Positions 27,133 through 36,479 of a stretch of DNA of 51,134 bases are shown piece by piece. The position numbers were made by a program, and so were the translations under genes. Origin of the DNA: Nitrospirota bacterium (lineage in GTDB: Bacteria; Nitrospirota; Thermodesulfovibrionia; Thermodesulfovibrionales; UBA6898); assembly GCA_016217675.1 (NCBI GenBank), contig JACRHC010000074.1:1-51134 (forward strand), in the 5' to 3' direction. Each line of letters starts with the position of its first letter. Position 1 is the stretch's first letter. A model generated the notes under the pieces. It was not told the DNA's origin. It worked only from the letters and a program-made list of their open reading frames with translations, and did not search any database.

Positions 27133-28356
27133 TCAGTTGGTGAAAATCGTGGTTTTCATCTTCTCTTTCTCCTGGATCTCGGCAGCCAACTTCACTGCGT
27201 CTTTTCTAATAGAAAAATTTCCTATGAGGACCCTGATGATCGGAGAATTGTCCTTCGTAACACCTTTCCGTGCTGATGCCTCGTAGCCCTTAGCCTGAAG
27301 CTTTTTGACCATTACGGCAGCGATCTCTTCGGTCTTGAAGGCGCCAGCCTGCACTGCATACACTGGCTTTTTCGGCGCTGCAACCGGCTGGCCAGATGCA
27401 GATGCCTGTGCGGGTGCCGCGGGAGCAGGAATGGCCGCTGGTGCAACGGGCTCTGAAACAGTCACTGGAGCGGTTGCCGGGGCTGCGGTCACAGGGAGAG
27501 CCGACGGAGCGTTCTCCGCGCCTTTCTGTTCAGGTGCAGTTGGCAAGGCGGCTTTTTTTGCCTCACGGGCCACCGGTTTTTCTGATGGCATGAAGTATTG
27601 GTATGCGACAAAACCGCCGCCTCCCAGTAACACGAGAACGAGCAGGCCGAGCAGCCAGGGAAGCAGTGTTTGTCTCTGCACTCTGCGCTGCCTGTAAGCT
27701 CGGCGTTGTAATGGCTCTCTTGAGGGAGAAGGCTTCTGTATCTCATCTTCCCACGGAAACTCCTCCTCGGCATGTCCGGTGGCCGCAGCTTTTTTCGGGG
27801 CTGTTTCCTGCTGAGCAGGAGGCTCTTTCAACGCAATAGGTTCCTCAACAGAGGCTGGCTCCTGCTCTGCAGCAGGCTCGTTCATAACCATAGGTTCTTC
27901 AGCAGCGGGCAATTCCCCGAACGTGGCCGTCTCTTCAACTTCAACCGGCAGGGATGTTACCTCTTCCAGTTCGGCTGGTGGCTGGGCAGAAGCGAGCACA
28001 GAGATGGTCTTTGCGATCAATTCCTCGGAGGTAAAGTTCGGCTTGAGAAAATCGACAATTCCGTAATACTCGGTATACTGCGGTTGGACCTTGTCTTTCA
28101 AGGCGGCAAGCAGCACGATCGGGACATTTTGCAGTTTCGGGATGGTATGGATCGTCCGGCATGACTGAAATCCCGCAGCGTTCGCTGAAAGCGGTCTTAT
28201 GAAGATTAAGGAGGGGTTGAGCTTGCCGGCCATTTCATCGGTCACCACATGGCCGACACCCGAAAATACCAGATACCCCTCTGACTCAAGAGTAGAAGTG
28301 ATCCTCTGGTCAGTCTCCTGGTCAGCGTCAACAACAAAGATAGTTTTGTCAGCCAT
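27133..28356 (-). CDS. Pseudo-receiver, transmembrane and SPOR-domain fusion protein
   Basis: A 407-residue fusion. Residues 1 to about 125 are a response-regulator receiver fold (TIFVVDADQETDQRI, FLKPNFTSEEL), but the phosphoacceptor Asp is replaced by Arg54 in PSLIFIRPLS, so it probably cannot be phosphorylated. A long Glu/Pro/Ala-rich linker leads to a membrane segment (LLPWLLGLLVLVLLGGGGFV, about 235-255). After an Ala/Pro linker the C-terminal 75 residues are a SPOR domain (YAVQAGAFKTEEIAAVMVKKL, IRVLIGNFSIRKDAVKLA). SPOR domains bind glycan strands stripped by amidases; an amidase gene lies two genes upstream. The protein may relay a cytoplasmic state to the cell wall. Confidence 0.85.
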   Translation of the reverse strand: MADKTIFVVDADQETDQRITSTLESEGYLVFSGVGHVVTDEMAGKLNPSLIFIRPLSANAAGFQSCRTIHTIPKLQNVPIVLLAALKDKVQPQYTEYYGIVDFLKPNFTSEELIAKTISVLASAQPPAELEEVTSLPVEVEETATFGELPAAEEPMVMNEPAAEQEPASVEEPIALKEPPAQQETAPKKAAATGHAEEEFPWEDEIQKPSPSREPLQRRAYRQRRVQRQTLLPWLLGLLVLVLLGGGGFVAYQYFMPSEKPVAREAKKAALPTAPEQKGAENAPSALPVTAAPATAPVTVSEPVAPAAIPAPAAPAQASASGQPVAAPKKPVYAVQAGAFKTEEIAAVMVKKLQAKGYEASARKGVTKDNSPIIRVLIGNFSIRKDAVKLAAEIQEKEKMKTTIFTN

Positions 28357-28413
28357 GTCTCACCTCAGTTAAGGTCTTTGGCCTGCATATTCAGGCAGGG
28401 CGACCGGATACAC

Positions 28414-29442
28414 TCACAGTGTTTCCCAATACCGGGCCGGCATATCGATCGCGAGCTTTAACGCTCCGTCAGAGCCGGCAAATAACGGGTTTTCCACGCG
28501 GGTGACCTTGCAGTCTCCGTATTCCTTGAGAGCATCCTGAAGGTATTCGGCAATTCCCCTGATCAGGCTGCCGCCGCCTGCCAGAACGATATTGTTCTTG
28601 ATCTTCGTCTGGAACTCCGGGTCGAACCGGGCGATCATCTCTGTGGTGGTCTCCACGAGGGCCGGCAGAATGCTTTCGCAGGCGCGGCGGATCTCGTTCT
28701 TAATGTCATGCATAACCGGTTTGCCATTGACCGGCAGTTCAACGCGGATATCTTCGTTGAGCGTCTGCACGAAGCTGAACTTTTCCTTGAACTGGCGTAC
28801 CATGTTCTTGTTGAATCTCGAGTTCGGATATTTTTCGATCAAATAATTGAATAGCTGCTCGTCAATATAATCGCCCGCTGTGAAAATCGTCTTCTGGTCC
28901 TCTTCGGCAGGAATCGTCCCGTGCATGATGCAGAAGTCGGTTGTCCCGGCACCTATGTCGATTACCATGGCGTTGTTCAGCAGGTTCATGCCGTATGCGA
29001 TGGCAAAGGGCTCGGTCACGACCATGAGGGCCTGCACGTGCTCTGCAACGGCCCGCCTGATGGCGAGCTTGTTCACCTTCAGCGAATCCGAGGGCACGCC
29101 GACAACCGCGTGAATCTGTTTGCCCGGCTCGGAATTGGCCAGGTCGATCAGGTGCCGGATGATCTCCTTGACTGCACGCTCGCTGCTCTCGATCCCCTCC
29201 TTGATAATGCCCCGTTCAAGGGGCCTGCAGAGGTCAAGGGAAAGGCGATGCTGCAGGGCCTCCTCGCCGAAGAGCACGGGTTTGCCGATGACCTGCTCGG
29301 CGATAAAGTCCTTCGGCCAACCGACGTAACTCTCGATCCATTCACGCTTGTTGTTGCTCGCAGAGATTGCGCTCCGGGATGTCCCGAGGTCGATACCTAC
29401 AAACAGTACATTTTCCTGGTTCTGCTCATCGTTTGGCTTCAT
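28414..29442 (-). CDS. mamK-like: MamK-like bacterial actin
   Basis: A 342-residue actin-fold ATPase. Phosphate 1 is GIDLGTSRSA, phosphate 2 MVIDIGAGTTDFC and the adenosine motif IVLAGGGSLIRG. Overall wording is closest to MamK: VGWPKDFI, LDLCRPLERGIIKEGI, VVTEPFAIAYGMNLLNNA, and a C-terminal PARYWETL. MamK builds the filaments that align magnetosomes, but no other mam gene is visible here, and MamK-like actins also occur in non-magnetic Nitrospirota. The start at 29442 has AAGGAG 9 bp upstream; a longer frame begins at 29472 inside the amidase gene. It overlaps the amidase stop by 17 bp, so translation is probably coupled. Confidence 0.85.
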   Translation of the reverse strand: MKPNDEQNQENVLFVGIDLGTSRSAISASNNKREWIESYVGWPKDFIAEQVIGKPVLFGEEALQHRLSLDLCRPLERGIIKEGIESSERAVKEIIRHLIDLANSEPGKQIHAVVGVPSDSLKVNKLAIRRAVAEHVQALMVVTEPFAIAYGMNLLNNAMVIDIGAGTTDFCIMHGTIPAEEDQKTIFTAGDYIDEQLFNYLIEKYPNSRFNKNMVRQFKEKFSFVQTLNEDIRVELPVNGKPVMHDIKNEIRRACESILPALVETTTEMIARFDPEFQTKIKNNIVLAGGGSLIRGIAEYLQDALKEYGDCKVTRVENPLFAGSDGALKLAIDMPARYWETL

Positions 29443-30436
29443 GGGTAAGGTCTCCTTTATTGAGATAGTCAAATATTCCGAGTGCGAGGGAGCGGGCGAT
29501 ATTTTCGCGGTGTCCCTCCTGCTGCAGTTCCTTTTCTTCCTCCCGGTTGCTCATGCACGAAACCTCTGCGAGCACGGATGGCACCTCCACGCCGAGGAGC
29601 ACGACGAACGGGGCCCTCTTCACCCCGAAATCCTGGATGCTGCTGTTTTGCTTCCTGCTGTTGCGGACCATGTTCGACTGGATCGACTCGGCGAACTCCC
29701 GCGATTCCTGAAGTTTCATCGTCTTGCCGAGTTTTTCGACGATCACCTTGAAATCACTCAGGCCGTGTTCCGATCCCGCGTTCTCCTGTTCAGCGAGCCT
29801 GAGGATATTGGCGTCAGTGGAAGGTCCGAAGTAATACGTTTCTATTATGTTGATCGGTTTCTGCGGGAGGTAATTGATGTGGACGGAGATGAACAGGTCA
29901 GCCTTTGCCGCTTTAGCCAGCTCAACGCGTTTGTTTAACGGTACGGCCGAATCATCTTCCCTGGTCATCAGGATACGGTAGTTGCCTTTGGCCATGAGGT
30001 GCTGACGCAGCCTTTTTGCGATGTCGAGCGTAACATCTTTTTCCTTTGTGCCCATCTTCCCGACAGTCCCTGAATCCGAACCCCCATGTCCGGCGTCGAT
30101 CATGATCGTCCTGATCTTCAGGCCGAACATGCGGCTGAGAGATACGGCGCTGCTGCCTGCTACGGCGCTTAGTTCAGCGGGATTCGATACTCCCTCGGCG
30201 GATGGTCCCTGCAGGGGTGAGGGCATATTCACCATGTTTATCTGTGCAGTCAACTCTTTCGGCGGAAACGAGATATCCACATGCCGGCCGTTTGCCATTA
30301 CGGCGATAACGCAGAGCAGCACTGCAAGAAGTTGCTTCTTCCAGAGGAACAACCGGCGCTTTGCCAGAAGATTACGGCCTCTTCCGAGAATGACGAGATT
30401 GTCCTCATACACGCTCTGGAGGATTACCCTCCTCAT
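29426..30436 (-). CDS. N-acetylmuramoyl-L-alanine amidase, membrane anchored
   Basis: An Amidase_3 protein that cuts peptide stems from peptidoglycan. An N-terminal membrane anchor (LFLWKKQLLAVLLCVIAVMA) is followed by a short linker and the catalytic domain from about residue 100: MIDAGHGGSDSG (Zn-binding His), a conserved Glu in the IIETYYFG region, SVHINYLP (Zn-binding His) and EVSCMSNREEE near the end. There is no AMIN domain. The start is uncertain: ATG at 30436 is used; a TTG at 30493 or an ATG at 30472 would add up to 19 residues. It opens the amidase, actin and SPOR cluster. Confidence 0.88.
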   Translation of the reverse strand: MRRVILQSVYEDNLVILGRGRNLLAKRRLFLWKKQLLAVLLCVIAVMANGRHVDISFPPKELTAQINMVNMPSPLQGPSAEGVSNPAELSAVAGSSAVSLSRMFGLKIRTIMIDAGHGGSDSGTVGKMGTKEKDVTLDIAKRLRQHLMAKGNYRILMTREDDSAVPLNKRVELAKAAKADLFISVHINYLPQKPINIIETYYFGPSTDANILRLAEQENAGSEHGLSDFKVIVEKLGKTMKLQESREFAESIQSNMVRNSRKQNSSIQDFGVKRAPFVVLLGVEVPSVLAEVSCMSNREEEKELQQEGHRENIARSLALGIFDYLNKGDLTHEAKR

Positions 30437-30605
30437 CTTGAGTTCTTTTTTTCTGAGGAAAAAAGAGATCATAATAATGTATAACTTTAGCAATTTGCAC
30501 GCCGAAATTCAATTTTTACAATAATTTTGTCTATATTGTCTGAGGGTTAACCTTCACCGGTCCTGCGCCTTCAGTTCAGGTGCAGCATTAGGCTATAATG
30601 TCTGC

Positions 30606-31076
30606 ATGAAAACAATACTGACTCATTTCTATACCCTGATTCTTTCTCTCTGGGTCGGCGGCATATTTCTCTTCACATTTATCGTTACGCCGGTGATCTT
30701 CAAATCCTATGGCAAGGACATGGCCGGCGAGATCGTGGGGAAGCTCTTCCCTTCCTATTTTCTTTTTTCTGTTATTGTATCTATCATTTCCCTTGCATTA
30801 TTTCTTGTATCTTTTCAAAACAGGGCTATTACCGGCTATAACCTGTCTCTTTTTCTTTTAATCGCGGCAGTTGTGCTGTCGCTCTATGTGAGTTACAGAC
30901 TGCATCCGGAGATCAAAAAGGTCAAACAGGAGATCGCCTCTTTTGAAAAGACCTCTCCTGATGATCGGCTCAGGAAGAAGTTCAGGACCTTGCATGGCCG
31001 GAGCGCTATTTTAAATCTGCTCATGCTTGCAGACGGCATTGCCCTGCTGGTTATCAGTTCACGGCTCCATAAATAA
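30606..31076 (+). CDS. DUF4149 membrane protein
   Basis: A 156-residue protein with four membrane segments typical of DUF4149/TMEM205-like proteins: LILSLWVGGIFLFTFIVTPV, FLFSVIVSIISLALFLVSF, LSLFLLIAAVVLSLYVSY and ILNLLMLADGIALLVI, with a basic cytoplasmic loop (KKVKQEIASFEKTSPDDRL). Function is unknown. It lies 4 bp before the next gene and is probably its operon partner. Confidence 0.8.
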   Translation: MKTILTHFYTLILSLWVGGIFLFTFIVTPVIFKSYGKDMAGEIVGKLFPSYFLFSVIVSIISLALFLVSFQNRAITGYNLSLFLLIAAVVLSLYVSYRLHPEIKKVKQEIASFEKTSPDDRLRKKFRTLHGRSAILNLLMLADGIALLVISSRLHK

Positions 31077-31080
31077 CAGC

Positions 31081-33048
31081 ATGAAGACCTGCCTGCTTTC
31101 CCTGCTCCTTATCCTCTGCCTGCTTATCCCCCTTGCAGAAGCAGATGAACGTATCCTCAGCTTTCATAGCGATATCACGGTCCATGAGGATGCTCACCTG
31201 ACCGTTACAGAGACTATCGTTGTCAGCAGTGAAGCAAAGAAGATCAAACACGGAATCTACAGGGATTTCCCTCAAAGATATGACGAGGCCTCAGGCAAGA
31301 TCAGGAAGGTAGGGTTCCATCTGGTCGGGGTAAAGAGAGGCGGCAAGCCCGAGCCTTATTTAACAAAAGATTATGAAAATGGGATCAGGACATACATTGG
31401 GAGCAAGGATGTGACCCTTGCTCCCGGAAAATATGAGTATGAGCTGACCTATACAACAGACCATCAGCTCGGATTCTTTGGCGATTATGACGAGCTTTAC
31501 TGGAATGTAACCGGAAATGGGTGGGAGTTCGATATTGATAAGGCCACTGCCGAAATACACCTGCCCGGAGAGGCAGGCCGTCATATCCTCAAGACTGCAG
31601 GATATACCGGGACTGAGGGATCAAAAAACCAGAACTTCAGAAGCGAGACGCCGGATAAGGGAACCGTAACATTTGAGACTACCGGTCCGCTCTCTTTTTA
31701 TGAAGGTCTCACCGTTGCGGTCTCGTGGCCAAAAGGGTATGTCAGGCAGGAAAGTCCGCCTGAACTTATAGCGCCTCTTACTGACCGGGACAAATTCATA
31801 AACAGTATCCAACCCAGGGGTTCAACCGGGACGTTTCTTGCCCTTGCAGGACTGCTTCTGCTTGCTGGCTATTACGGGATCGTATGGAGAATCGTGGGTA
31901 AAGACCCTGAGGCAGGCACCATAATGATCCTCTATAATCCGCCTGCAAAGATCTCCCCTGCCATGATGAGATTTATATCCCGCATGGGGTATGACAATAA
32001 GGCCTTTACTGCAGCGCTTATCAATCTTGCGGTAAAGGGGATGATATCAATACAGGATGATGATGGGGAATATACCGTCAGGAAGAAGGACGGCAAGGAA
32101 ACGGACCTTTCGCCAGAGGAGGGCAAACTGTATCACCGCCTCTTCAGTGCAGGTCGGGAACTTAAGCTGAAGCAGGAGAACCACAAAGATATCAGGGCCA
32201 CGCTTACCGAGATCAGGGAATATCTGAAGCTGAAGTGTGAAAGGATTTTCTTTGTTACCAACAGAAAATATTTTATTGCGGGTCTTGCCTTGACCGCGAT
32301 CTTCCTGTTTGTGAGCGGAATAAGCTCTGCGATCAGCAAAGGCGGGCTTCCGGTATTTCTGTTTATCTGTGTCTGGCTGACGGGCTGGAGCGTGGGGGTT
32401 ATCATGCTGATTAAACAGGTATTTTCTTCATGGAAGATGGTGGTATCCGGCAGGGGCTGGAAAAGATTGGGGAATATGGTCGGTGCAATGTTCATCACCT
32501 GCTTTTCACTGCCTTTTCTGGGCGGCGAGGGCTTTGGTATGTACATCCTGTCAATGAGCACCTCCTATGTAATGCCGCTGTTTCTTCTCGCAGCAATGGC
32601 TGTCAATTATCTCTTCTTTAATCTCCTGAAGGCGCCGACGCTTGCAGGCAGAAAGCTGCTGGATGAGATAGAAGGTTTCAAGCGGTTTCTTGCGGCGACA
32701 GAGCAGGACAGATTAAATACATTAAACCCTGCTGACCGTACCCCTCAGTTGTTCGAAAAGTTCCTGCCCTATGCCCTTGCGCTGGATGTTGAACAGCAGT
32801 GGGCAGAGCAGTTTTCAGGAATCATAGACAGGGCCTCTGCAGCCGGAGAGACAGGCCAGTATCATCCGGCTTGGTATTCAGGCTCTTCGGGGAGTTCGCC
32901 TGGAACAGCAGCCTTTGCCTCTTCTCTTGGAGATTCTTTCTCTAACGCAATATCTTCCTCGTCAACCGCCCCTGGCTCAAGCTCAGGGAGTGGCGGCGGC
33001 GGTTCTTCAGGCGGGGGTGGCGGCGGCGGGGGCGGCGGCGGATGGTAG
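31081..33048 (+). CDS. DUF2207 (YciQ-like) membrane protein with Gly-rich tail
   Basis: A 655-residue protein starting with a signal peptide (LLSLLLILCLLIPLAEA), then a DUF2207 periplasmic domain (ERILSFHSDITVHEDAHLTV, ELYWNVTGNGWEFDID). The first membrane segment is FLALAGLLLLAGYYGIVW, followed by a cytoplasmic winged-helix-like region (FTAALINLAVKGMISIQDDD), three or four more segments and a C-terminal Gly/Ser tail. The tail ends in a run of glycines, usual for this family. Function is unknown. The start at 31081 fits the signal peptide; a longer frame from 31027 overlaps the upstream gene. Confidence 0.83.
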   Translation: MKTCLLSLLLILCLLIPLAEADERILSFHSDITVHEDAHLTVTETIVVSSEAKKIKHGIYRDFPQRYDEASGKIRKVGFHLVGVKRGGKPEPYLTKDYENGIRTYIGSKDVTLAPGKYEYELTYTTDHQLGFFGDYDELYWNVTGNGWEFDIDKATAEIHLPGEAGRHILKTAGYTGTEGSKNQNFRSETPDKGTVTFETTGPLSFYEGLTVAVSWPKGYVRQESPPELIAPLTDRDKFINSIQPRGSTGTFLALAGLLLLAGYYGIVWRIVGKDPEAGTIMILYNPPAKISPAMMRFISRMGYDNKAFTAALINLAVKGMISIQDDDGEYTVRKKDGKETDLSPEEGKLYHRLFSAGRELKLKQENHKDIRATLTEIREYLKLKCERIFFVTNRKYFIAGLALTAIFLFVSGISSAISKGGLPVFLFICVWLTGWSVGVIMLIKQVFSSWKMVVSGRGWKRLGNMVGAMFITCFSLPFLGGEGFGMYILSMSTSYVMPLFLLAAMAVNYLFFNLLKAPTLAGRKLLDEIEGFKRFLAATEQDRLNTLNPADRTPQLFEKFLPYALALDVEQQWAEQFSGIIDRASAAGETGQYHPAWYSGSSGSSPGTAAFASSLGDSFSNAISSSSTAPGSSSGSGGGGSSGGGGGGGGGGGW

Positions 33049-33122
33049 GCAATAATTCATAGGGAAGCGAAAGGCACCTGTCTACTATTGGTGTCAAAGA
33101 GGGGCTTGGAGGGATTATTCGA

Positions 33123-33935
33123 TCAGATCGTGAACAGGACTTCCTGTTTGCTATAAGGGCATTGAAATCTCAATGAAACCGCAGTAAGCTTCATCCCTTC
33201 TTTGTTCTTATTCCCTCTGCCGTATTTCGGGTCTCCCATTACCGGAAAACCGATCATCTCGAAGTGGCGGCGGATCTGGTGCAGTCGTCCTGTACGGATA
33301 AAGGCAGAAACGAGCGTCCTGTTCTGCTGCGGGTCATAGGAGATCACCTCATATTCCGTGACAGCCTCTTTGTTGTCAAGGGGCTGTTTGATAACACCCT
33401 TATTGCCCTGCGTCACAAGATCACCAAGGACCTCGACGCGGTATTCCTTGGTGATCAGCTTTTTCTGGAAGAGCTCAGAAAACCGCGCTGCCGATTCTTT
33501 GCTGTGCGCGATGATCATGATACCGTCTGCCTCCCTGTCCAGGCGATGCACAAGAAAGACCTGTCTCTGCACCTGGAAGTGAAGTTCTGCCAGTCTCAGG
33601 AGCGAGCAATGGTCCCCAAACATGGTGCCCTGAGCCATGAGACCTGAGGGCTTGAACCATACGCTGTAATATCCCTGGTCGCTCACCAGCTTCGGTTCCG
33701 GCGGCTTGATCGAAAGAAGCTTCTCGTCATAATGTATCTCGACGTGGTCATGGGGCGACAGGACGGTCGTTGCCTTTCTGAGACGTTTCATGCTGCCTTT
33801 TCGTTTTATCCAGACAGCGCCTTTGATCATGGCATCCTTGATCCTGCTCTTTGAAAGTCCGGTCCCGAGCGCAAGAACATCTGCAGCCTGAGACGGAGGA
33901 TTCGTGCCTGCTGTCTTATATATGATCTTTTCCAT
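33123..33935 (-). CDS. RluA-family RNA pseudouridine synthase
   Basis: A 270-residue enzyme with the RluA catalytic motif HRLDREADGIM (catalytic Asp), the RTGRLHQIRRHF motif and FPVMGDPKYG. The N-terminal 90 residues look like an S4-like RNA-binding segment (SKSRIKDAMIKGAVWI). It isomerises uridine in rRNA or tRNA; the exact target is unknown. It is a single gene, convergent with the DUF2207 gene. Confidence 0.88.
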   Translation of the reverse strand: MEKIIYKTAGTNPPSQAADVLALGTGLSKSRIKDAMIKGAVWIKRKGSMKRLRKATTVLSPHDHVEIHYDEKLLSIKPPEPKLVSDQGYYSVWFKPSGLMAQGTMFGDHCSLLRLAELHFQVQRQVFLVHRLDREADGIMIIAHSKESAARFSELFQKKLITKEYRVEVLGDLVTQGNKGVIKQPLDNKEAVTEYEVISYDPQQNRTLVSAFIRTGRLHQIRRHFEMIGFPVMGDPKYGRGNKNKEGMKLTAVSLRFQCPYSKQEVLFTI

Positions 33936-34063
33936 GACCTGTTATTATAAAGAGTATCGGCAGATAAAGGGGTATGACAGGCATTAGAGATTTGTTTTTT
34001 CCCTGAATTTATTGTACGCTCTAATTTATACGAGCACTCGCAAGAACTAAGGATTCATTGGAT

Positions 34064-35659
34064 ATGACCGTTTTATATCAAGAATATTTTGGACTGAAAG
34101 AACCTCCATTTTCGATTGCTCCTGATCCCCGTTATCTGTTCATGAGCGAACAGCACCGGGAGGCATTGGCGCACCTTACCTTTGGCATCGCAAGCGATGG
34201 CGGCTTTATCCTCCTGACCGGCGATGTCGGCACAGGCAAGACTACCGTGTCCCGCTGTCTGCTGGATCAGATATCTCCTGATACGCATATCGCATTTGTG
34301 CTGAACCCACGGCTTTCGGTCGAGGAACTGCTTGCTGTGGTCTGCGATGAACTCGGCATTGCATACCCTGAAGGCAACGCAAGCAACAAGATATTTATCG
34401 ACCGTATCAACGATTTTCTGCTTGCTGCCAGTGCTAAGGGTCACAAAACCGTGCTGATCATTGAAGAGGCCCAGAACCTCAGTCCGGATGTACTTGAGCA
34501 GGTGCGGCTGCTAACGAACCTTGAGACAAACCAGAGTAAACTGCTCCAGATCATCCTGTTAGGTCAGCCAGAGTTGAGGGACATGCTCAGCAGTCAGTTA
34601 GAGCAGAGGATTACCGCCAGATTTCACCTCGGCCCCCTTTCAAAAAAAGATGTGGAGGACTATGTCAGCCATCGCCTTACCATAGGCGGCGTTGACCGTC
34701 AACTGTTCCCCGCTTCTCTCATGCCAATCCTCTATCAGCAGAGCAACGGCGTGCCGAGACTGATCAACCTGATCTGTGACCGGTCATTGCTTGGCGCGTA
34801 CGTGCAGGGAAAAGACAGGGTTGACAAGGCCACTCTGAAGAAGGCGGCCCAGGAGGTTTTTGGAAGGGAAAAAGAGGGCAACAGCCGCCTGAAGATTGCT
34901 GCCTGGACTGCTGCCTTGCTGTTTTTGCTTGTGGCGGTTACAGCAATTGCAAAATTTTCTTATCAGAGCTTCTCACAGCCTGAGCCTCTTCCGGTCAGGG
35001 AAGTTCAGGAAAAGACGCAGCAAGGTCTCCCTGTAGTGCTTCAGTGGCCCCCTGAGCAGTCCCTTGGCCAGAGTGAAGTGATGGCATATCAGGCCCTTTT
35101 CAAGCTGTGGGGGTCCTCCTATAAGGTGGTCGAGAAAAACGCCGCCTGCAGGCAGGCGGCAAGTGAAGGCATACAGTGCCTCGAAGGCTTAATCGACATG
35201 AAACGGCTTATAGAGCTGAACAGACCTTCGGTTTTGAAACTTTTTGATGATAAGGGGAACAGTTTCTATGCCCTGCTCAAATCTGTTCAGGGGCAGCGCA
35301 TTACGCTGTTCCTTGCTGGCCGCGATCTGCTTGTCGATGCAAAGGAAATTGAGAAAAAATGGCTCGGTGAATATACCCTGCTCTGGAAAGTCCCTTCATC
35401 CTGGAAAGGTGATATCAGGCCCGGGGAAACGGGCAGGCATCTGCAGTGGCTTGCGCAGCTTATGGCAAAGAAGACCGGGAACAACCGGTTTGCATTGAAG
35501 GGCACCTATGACGAAGAAATGGTTAAAGAAATAAAAAAATTTCAGCTTGAAGAAGGTCTTATGCCTGATGGCATTGTGGGTGTGCATACGGTGATTCATC
35601 TTCAATCCCGGCACGGTGATGGGGAGCCTCTTCTCAGCAAAGTAAGCGAAGGGAGCTAA
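34064..35659 (+). CDS. exeA-like: ExeA/GspA-type AAA ATPase with peptidoglycan-binding tail
   Basis: A 531-residue protein. The N-terminal AAA ATPase (residues about 1-270) has FSIAPDPRYLF, Walker A GDVGTGKTT and Walker B VLIIEEAQNLS. A membrane segment (IAAWTAALLFLLVAVTAIA) is followed by a periplasmic domain of about 230 residues ending in a peptidoglycan-binding repeat (VKEIKKFQLEEGLMPDGIVGVHT). ExeA-like proteins with GspB help assemble type II secretion or type IV pilus secretins through the cell wall. The ATG at 34064 is preferred over a TTG at 34058 because AAGGA is 10 bp upstream. It is followed after 2 bp by the GspB-like gene. Confidence 0.88.
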   Translation: MTVLYQEYFGLKEPPFSIAPDPRYLFMSEQHREALAHLTFGIASDGGFILLTGDVGTGKTTVSRCLLDQISPDTHIAFVLNPRLSVEELLAVVCDELGIAYPEGNASNKIFIDRINDFLLAASAKGHKTVLIIEEAQNLSPDVLEQVRLLTNLETNQSKLLQIILLGQPELRDMLSSQLEQRITARFHLGPLSKKDVEDYVSHRLTIGGVDRQLFPASLMPILYQQSNGVPRLINLICDRSLLGAYVQGKDRVDKATLKKAAQEVFGREKEGNSRLKIAAWTAALLFLLVAVTAIAKFSYQSFSQPEPLPVREVQEKTQQGLPVVLQWPPEQSLGQSEVMAYQALFKLWGSSYKVVEKNAACRQAASEGIQCLEGLIDMKRLIELNRPSVLKLFDDKGNSFYALLKSVQGQRITLFLAGRDLLVDAKEIEKKWLGEYTLLWKVPSSWKGDIRPGETGRHLQWLAQLMAKKTGNNRFALKGTYDEEMVKEIKKFQLEEGLMPDGIVGVHTVIHLQSRHGDGEPLLSKVSEGS

Positions 35660-35661
35660 TT

Positions 35662-36471
35662 GTGTCTTATATTCTGGATGCGCTCAAGAAGCTTGAAAAG
35701 GAACGGAGACGAGGGAGGATACCCGGTCTTACTGAACAGGACTCCGTCGTATACCATTCCCGGAGAAGGCCTGTCTGGCCGTATATCCTGATCGCAGTTT
35801 TTTCCCTGAATGCCGCGCTTCTGATCTGGTGGTTTCTGCCAAAGAATCCGAATAATACTGTCATGCCGTCGGCTCCGGCCAGCCTGCCTTCTGCAGCCCC
35901 TGCCAGCCAACCGTTGACAGCTCCGCCCAGCCTGCCTTCATCGGAACCGGCCATAAGCCAGAACATGAAGAAACCGGAGGTTGAAGGATCCGGGAAGGTA
36001 ACCTCATCGGTCGCTGCAGAATCGGCAGCTGTGAAACAACCGCCGGTTTCTCCTCCGGCAAAAGATACGGTTTACCGGGAAAGGCTTCTGGCTCTCAGGA
36101 AGATGCTGCAGGAAGATGCACAGAAGACAGCAAGCTCTATGGCTGGCGGGTCGAAAACGGACAATGAAAAACAGAAGGAGTCCGAGGCAGCACTGCAGGA
36201 GAAGAAGCATGAGGTTGTGCCAGACCCCCTGCCGGAAAAGAAGTTATATAAGCTTTCCGAACTGCCTCCTTCCGTGAAGAGCGGTCTGCCCGGTTTTTCT
36301 ATAACAGCCTTTCTCTATTCGGAAAAACCCTCGGGAAGGATGGCCAGGATCAATGAACGCATGATGCGGGAAGGACAGGAACTCGCACCAGGCATCAGGG
36401 TGGAGGAGATCGTTGCTGACGGCGTGATACTTTCTTACAGGAAGTTCCACTTTATTGTAAACGTGAAATAA
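35662..36471 (+). CDS. gspB-like: GspB-like general secretion pathway protein
   Basis: A 269-residue protein with the typical start MSYILDALKKLEKERRRG, a membrane segment (YILIAVFSLNAALLIWWFL), a long Pro/Ser/Ala-rich linker and a C-terminal GspB domain (KLSELPPSVKSGLPGFSI, YSEKPSGRMARINERM). It starts with GTG 2 bp after the ExeA stop. Partner of ExeA in letting a secretin cross the cell wall. No secretin gene is in the window. Confidence 0.85.
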   Translation: MSYILDALKKLEKERRRGRIPGLTEQDSVVYHSRRRPVWPYILIAVFSLNAALLIWWFLPKNPNNTVMPSAPASLPSAAPASQPLTAPPSLPSSEPAISQNMKKPEVEGSGKVTSSVAAESAAVKQPPVSPPAKDTVYRERLLALRKMLQEDAQKTASSMAGGSKTDNEKQKESEAALQEKKHEVVPDPLPEKKLYKLSELPPSVKSGLPGFSITAFLYSEKPSGRMARINERMMREGQELAPGIRVEEIVADGVILSYRKFHFIVNVK

Positions 36472-36479
36472 ACTCCTTA

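Noticed and set aside
28414-29442. Magnetosome island
   Set aside because: Only a MamK-like protein is present and its neighbours are cell-wall genes; no mamA, mamB, mamE or related genes are visible.
33000-33048. Glycine-codon run at the end of the DUF2207 gene as an assembly error or repeat element
   Set aside because: A Gly/Ser-rich tail is usual for this family.
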